DNA of 64,000 nt, taken from contig CAYLYZ010000004.1 of assembly GCA_964387885.1 (NCBI GenBank), positions 33,586 to 97,585 on the forward strand, given 5' to 3'. Below, piece by piece: positions 60,468 through 64,000 of this stretch. The position numbers were made by a program, and so were the translations under genes. The notes beneath the pieces were generated by a model. That model was not told the origin of the DNA. It saw only the letters and a list, made by a program, of their open reading frames with translations, and made no database searches. This DNA is from JABGPL01 sp964387885 (GTDB taxonomy: Bacteria; Electryoneota; AABM5-125-24; Hatepunaeales; Hatepunaeaceae). Positions within the stretch are counted from its first letter, which is position 1. Every line of letters starts with the position of its first letter.

Positions 60468-60778
60468 TTCAACGACCTCTCTGAAAAACAAACGGAGAAT
60501 GCAGGATAGGCAATGGTTGCGAAGGGCTGGATGTAACCTGCAATCAGATAATATAGTTACTGCAGGTCACATATCAAAGAGATTCCCATGACATCCGGAA
60601 TTGCATGACGTATTCATGATCTGAAAGGAAAAGAAAAATCCTGACTGAACGGGGAGGACGGACATTCCTGCCCGTCAGATCAGTCAGACGTAGCCCGTAC
60701 CCTTGCCAAGATGTGCAGGAATGAGTAAAGGAGTGTCGTCAGGTGCTCTCACCTGACGAGAAACAACGACTTAAATAC
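60468..60778. other. intergenic region with dispersed palindromes, no gene seen
   Basis: About 310 nt. It contains the GGGGAG-headed palindrome (60651-60676) and a pair GTCGTCAGGTG...CACCTGACGA near 60737-60762 that could be the terminator of the leftward gene ending at the far side, or another repeat. No ORF is convincing. Confidence 0.5.
60651..60676. repeat. GGGGAG-headed palindrome
   Basis: GGGGAG (60651-60656), then GACGG (60657-60661) and CCGTC (60672-60676) around ACATTCCTGC. The same sequence recurs inverted at 62159-62184. Confidence 0.6.
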
Positions 60779-61774
60779 TTAGAAGATAATCACAGGCTTT
60801 CCGTCATCATTTGTAAAATAATATTTTCTGAATATTGTAGCTCGGTAATAAAAATCAGCCCACAATCTGCACGATTCTGTTAGTGTCGTATCAGCCAAGT
60901 TAATCAAAGGATCGCTATTATTATCATAAATTGAGATAAGCCTGTTAAAAGCATCTACAACGCCTGAACTATCATCAAGTGCTGAGCAAACATCCGCTTT
61001 GTAAATCCAACCGGCAATCGAGCTGTCATTCCTGGCAAATACGGAATCCAACCAGGATGCAGCAGTGGTTGCTTGCCCAAGTTCAATGCATCTTTGACTT
61101 AGTTTTATGTACGCGTTTATCGAGTCTCTCACATCAGTTCCATTGGAGTACCAATAGAAATTCCCCTGTTGTCGATACAATTGAAGAGTACTCGGAGCAT
61201 TACTGCTTTTTTTAAGTTCAATCGCTTTTAAACCTTCCGGAAGGTTCCAAACCTTATAAACCATTTCTGCGGGATTAAATTTCATGATATCGCTTACCAG
61301 ATGTGAATAGAGCGTATCAGGCTTTCCAGACGATTTTGGATTCCGCCAATGACTGAATTCGTAGTCAAAGTCACTTGTATCTGCAGAATACCTATCTGCC
61401 ATCAAATCGGCGTAAGAATTGTAAACATAAGGAATAATCCAGGTTTCAGGTGATTCATAAATCAAGTCAATATCACTTGTCGAATAATTACTAAACTTCA
61501 GTGAGATCCAGCAGGTATCATTTATTCCCTTTACAAAACCTGAATGAGATGGATAACCTATTGCTATCACCGTTTCTTTGCATCTTGTAAATGCTGTAAA
61601 TGCAGAATCCGGTCTGTCCTCACACCGCAGGTTTTGGGAATGCAAAAATGGTGCATAAAGGTTTGCATGATAAAAAAACAACGGAAATTCCGGTTGTGAT
61701 AATAAATTGGAAATTATCACAAATAACCCTATTGTTAGTGAGAATAAGAAATAAGTATGTTTATTCTGTTTCAT
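60779..61774 (-). CDS. exported protein of unknown function with helical C-terminus
   Basis: 331 residues from ATG 61774, which has GAGGA six bases upstream and directly begins a signal peptide (about 7-28, ending NLLSQP). The first part (about 30-190) is beta-rich (WISLKFSNYSTSDIDLIYE), the last 120 residues (SINAYIKLSQRCIELGQATTAASWL...YKADVCSALDDSSGVVDAFNRLISIYD) look like two or three TPR-type helical pairs. I recognise no family. There is no sorting domain. Just upstream is a decayed metalloprotease fragment whose stop is 11 nt before this start, so the two were probably one operon. Confidence 0.78.
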   Translation of the reverse strand: MKQNKHTYFLFSLTIGLFVIISNLLSQPEFPLFFYHANLYAPFLHSQNLRCEDRPDSAFTAFTRCKETVIAIGYPSHSGFVKGINDTCWISLKFSNYSTSDIDLIYESPETWIIPYVYNSYADLMADRYSADTSDFDYEFSHWRNPKSSGKPDTLYSHLVSDIMKFNPAEMVYKVWNLPEGLKAIELKKSSNAPSTLQLYRQQGNFYWYSNGTDVRDSINAYIKLSQRCIELGQATTAASWLDSVFARNDSSIAGWIYKADVCSALDDSSGVVDAFNRLISIYDNNSDPLINLADTTLTESCRLWADFYYRATIFRKYYFTNDDGKPVIIF

Positions 61775-61785
61775 TTTGAAATCCT

Positions 61786-61968
61786 CTACTTCTTCCATGG
61801 TTTACGAACATCAATTCGGTTTTTACTTGTTTGACAATACTTGACATCAAACGTATCAATCAATCCTGTAGTTGTATCTCTTGGGAATCCGGAATGCATA
61901 GCAAAGAGTGAATCCGAGTTAATATGACACATTCCAATAGAATGTCCGAATTCTGTGATGAAACTTGT
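61786..61968 (-). pseudogene. decayed matrixin-type zinc metallopeptidase, C-terminal fragment
   Basis: A 60-codon open stretch between TAG (61969-61971) and TAG (61786-61788) reads TSFITEFGHSIGMCHIN, then SDSLFAMHSGFPRDTTTGLI and DTFDVKYCQTSKNRIDV. This matches the zinc-binding HExxHxxGxxH helix and following Met-turn-like region of matrixins, but the first His is Thr (TEFGH) and a stop precedes it. No upstream catalytic-domain sequence is seen in 61972-62150. A remnant of a secreted protease gene. Confidence 0.6.
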
Positions 61969-61971
61969 CTA

Positions 61972-62305
61972 AGTCCCTATTTCATATCAGCAAAATTGTT
62001 GTTAATAGTTTAATTTAAGATAAACCAGATTGTATATAAAATCAAGTAACTATGTCATCGAGAAAATGCATTTACAGAATTATCTACTTGAATATTAGCG
62101 ACATAGGATAATATTTGCATCGGTAGGAATGAATGGATTTGCCAGAAATACTGCGATAGACGGACAGGAATGTCCGTCCTCCCCAAAGTTGGGAAATTAG
62201 GCCTTGCATAAAATGAATCCGCACATATGAATTGACACATTGCAACAGGTTACACACCTGAATGAGTTGTAATAAACCCGCTTAAACTTTATATTTAACG
62301 AGTAT
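61972..62305. other. intergenic stretch, only repeats seen
   Basis: Between the protease remnant and the aldehyde dehydrogenase promoter there is no coding signal. It holds the palindrome at 62159-62184 and a small CAGGT-TACAC-ACCTG hairpin near 62255. Confidence 0.5.
62159..62184. repeat. GGGGAG-headed palindrome, opposite orientation
   Basis: GACGGACA (62159-62166), GGAA, TGTCCGTC (62171-62178), then CTCCCC. Inverted copy of 60651-60676, about 1.5 kb away; the two flank the unknown gene and the protease remnant. Confidence 0.7.
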
Positions 62306-62335
62306 TTGCATTTTTCGATTCAATTCAGATAGAAT
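62306..62335 (+). promoter_or_regulatory. candidate promoter of the aldehyde dehydrogenase gene
   Basis: TTGCAT (62306-62311), an 18-nt spacer and TAGAAT (62330-62335), 34 nt before the ATG. Confidence 0.45.
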
Positions 62336-62369
62336 ACAACATTAAACCTTTTGGAGATAAGGAGTAAAG

Positions 62370-63857
62370 ATGGCGAAAGAATATCTTAATTATATTGCCG
62401 GTGAATGGGTGCCGGCTGATTCCGGTGAGTGGTTCGAAAACCGCAATCCGGCTCATTGGGACGAGTTAGTAGGACTGTTCCCAAAATCAGGTCCCGCGGA
62501 AGTTGACAGAGCAGTAGCAGCTGCTAAAGAAGCATGGAAAACATGGCGTCTCGTACCCGCTCCAGAGCGCGGTGCAATTCTCAAGACGGCAGGTGACATT
62601 ATGGTTGAGCGTAAGGAAGAGATAGCGACATTGATGACTCGTGAAATGGGAAAGGTTCTTGCCGAAACCCGTGGTGATACACAGGAAGGGATAGACACAT
62701 TTTACTATGCTGCTACTGAAGGTCGCAGATTGTTTTCCCACACTGCTCCGTCAGAGATGCGCAACAAAATGAACATGTCGTTCCGCATTCCCATCGGTGT
62801 TGCAGGACTTATCACGCCGTGGAATTTCCCAATGGCGATTCCCTGTTGGAAATCTTTGCCAGCATTAGTATGTGGCAACACAGTTGTGTTCAAACCAGCT
62901 TCTGATACACCCGCAACTGCGACAGTTCTGGTAGAAATTCTGCTTGAAGCCGGTATTCCTCCTGGCGTAATCAACATCGTTCATGGTGGTGGTGGTTCAG
63001 TTGGGACAAGAATTGTGAACCATCCTGATGTCAACCTGATCAGCTTCACCGGATCCTCGGAAATCGGCAAGCAAATCAACAGCATTGCCGGCGCAGATTT
63101 GAAGCGTGTTTCTCTCGAGCTTGGTGGTAAGAACGCTCAGATAGTGATGGATGACGCAGACCTCGATCTCGCATTGGAAGGAGTTCTTTGGGGAGCTTTC
63201 GGTACAACCGGTCAACGCTGCACAGCAACAAGCCGCCTTATCCTGCATAAGAAAATTCATGACAAATTTGTGAAAATGCTGATTAAAGCTGCGGATAACC
63301 TCGTAGTTGGTGATGGTCTCGATGAGAAAAACAAGGTTGGTCCCTGCATCAATGAAGCTCAGAGAGATATCGTTGATGAGTACGTACAGATTGGTAAGGC
63401 TGAAGGTGCGAAACTGCGCTGTGGCGGCAAGATATCAGATGAGGGTATAAACTCAGAAGGCTGGTTCTACAGACCAACTGTGTTTACTGGCGTGACACCT
63501 GAAATGCGGATTTTCAAAGAAGAAATTTTTGGACCCGTGCTTTCTGTTGTTGAAGTAAATGATTTTGATGAAGCCGTTAAGGTTCATAACGACTGCCTGT
63601 ATGGTTTATCATCATCGATTTACACCCGTGATGTTAATAATTCATTCCGTGCAATTCGTGATCTTGAAGCGGGTATTACATACGTCAATGGTGCGACAAT
63701 AGGAGCGGAATGTCACATGCCGTTTGGCGGTGTTAAACAGACCGGAAACGGTCACCGCGAAGGTGGTTGGCCTGTTTATGAATTCTACAGTGAGATTAAG
63801 ACTGTCTACGTAGATTTCTCAGGAAAACTGCAGAGAGCGCAGATAGACAATTACTAA
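62370..63857 (+). CDS. NAD(P)-dependent aldehyde dehydrogenase
   Basis: 495 residues, full length for the ALDH superfamily. Segments: cofactor-binding ITPWNFPMAIPCWKSLPALVCGNTVVFKPA (about 146-175), FTGSSEIGKQI, catalytic Glu in LELGGKNAQIV, catalytic Cys in GTTGQRCTATSRL (about 288), and EEIFGPVLSV. The end (HMPFGGVKQTGNGHREGG) resembles semialdehyde dehydrogenases of the ALDH7 or alpha-ketoglutarate-semialdehyde groups; the substrate is not assignable. The ribosome site AAGGAG is six bases before the ATG. Monocistronic, with a promoter upstream and a terminator downstream. Confidence 0.95.
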   Translation: MAKEYLNYIAGEWVPADSGEWFENRNPAHWDELVGLFPKSGPAEVDRAVAAAKEAWKTWRLVPAPERGAILKTAGDIMVERKEEIATLMTREMGKVLAETRGDTQEGIDTFYYAATEGRRLFSHTAPSEMRNKMNMSFRIPIGVAGLITPWNFPMAIPCWKSLPALVCGNTVVFKPASDTPATATVLVEILLEAGIPPGVINIVHGGGGSVGTRIVNHPDVNLISFTGSSEIGKQINSIAGADLKRVSLELGGKNAQIVMDDADLDLALEGVLWGAFGTTGQRCTATSRLILHKKIHDKFVKMLIKAADNLVVGDGLDEKNKVGPCINEAQRDIVDEYVQIGKAEGAKLRCGGKISDEGINSEGWFYRPTVFTGVTPEMRIFKEEIFGPVLSVVEVNDFDEAVKVHNDCLYGLSSSIYTRDVNNSFRAIRDLEAGITYVNGATIGAECHMPFGGVKQTGNGHREGGWPVYEFYSEIKTVYVDFSGKLQRAQIDNY

Positions 63858-63869
63858 TTTGCATGTTTG

Positions 63870-63894
63870 GAAAGCCGGGTTTTACCCGGCTTTC
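63870..63894 (+). terminator. intrinsic terminator after aldehyde dehydrogenase
   Basis: GAAAGCCGGGT (63870-63880), TTT, ACCCGGCTTTC (63884-63894) form an 11-bp perfect stem, 13 nt after the stop, followed by TGATTTT. Confidence 0.85.
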
Positions 63895-64000
63895 TGATTT
63901 TAGAGTTGCGTGGATGTCTCCGCCTGCAGTACAACAATCCTCCTATTCCTCATTCCCAACTTGATTGGGAATCCAGTATTAATGTCTTGTCCTGAAATAG

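Noticed and set aside
60651..62184. The inverted GGGGAG palindromes flanking the unknown gene and protease remnant as ends of a transposon.
   Set aside because: Arms are short, similar palindromes occur singly elsewhere, and no transposase or target duplication is seen.

Overview
The window (about 43% GC by eye) comes from an uncultured-type Gram-negative bacterium, most likely of the Fibrobacterota-Chlorobiota-Bacteroidota (FCB) superphylum or a related candidate phylum. The main reason is that eleven large secreted proteins end in the 'PNPFNS...GxYxVxM...KVVLVR' type A sorting domain used by the type IX secretion system (T9SS). A PorV/PorQ-like outer-membrane barrel, Lgt, a lipoprotein and an octaheme cytochrome also fit a diderm envelope. 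No species can be named from the sequence.

Layout. 1-8.3 kb: truncated uvrA, a small lipoprotein, a membrane-anchored DUF255 (SPATA20-like) protein and an M36 metallopeptidase. 8.3-8.5 kb: a tRNA-Sec gene (selC, anticodon TCA, 8-bp acceptor stem) beside a perfect 24-bp inverted repeat. 8.5-14.8 kb: an Eis-like acetyltransferase, a tandem ribbon-helix-helix protein, and a tightly packed sulfur/redox operon (octaheme cytochrome of the tetrathionate reductase family, cytochrome b, a split YeeE/YedE thiosulfate-type transporter whose second half carries a rhodanese domain). 14.9-17.2 kb: a three-gene cassette of AAA ATPase, DUF4276 TOPRIM-like protein and AbrB/MazE-like protein that resembles a defence module. 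17.4-23.5 kb: DUF805 protein, xylose isomerase with a Nudix hydrolase, VOC protein, YiiX-like cysteine hydrolase and an APH-fold kinase.

23.7-40 kb is the striking part. Seven consecutive paralogous genes on the minus strand each encode a secreted protein of 731-793 aa: signal peptide, about seven beta-propeller-type repeats, three Ig/PKD-like domains, an unusual Trp-rich motif (WWWWPHE), a linker encoded by a 9-bp tandem DNA repeat, and a T9SS sorting domain. The paralogues are mosaics of two versions of Ig domains 1 and 2, and one copy has an in-frame TAG between an intact signal peptide and an otherwise intact body.

40-64 kb: parallel beta-helix secreted proteins, glnA with a good sigma70-like promoter, a PorV/PorQ-like protein, a CPA2 antiporter, a wHTH regulator with its membrane-protein partner under a perfect 45-bp palindrome, two paralogous SARP-like regulators, tmk-lgt-degP, a secreted endonuclease/exonuclease/phosphatase-fold protein, a decayed matrixin-type protease fragment, and an aldehyde dehydrogenase. 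Intergenic regions are rich in short dispersed palindromes, several with a GGAG or GTAGGGGC end.

The common theme is an extracellular protein arsenal delivered by T9SS, with housekeeping genes between. The sulfur operon suggests respiration or detoxification of tetrathionate or thiosulfate, and selC implies selenoprotein synthesis elsewhere in the genome.
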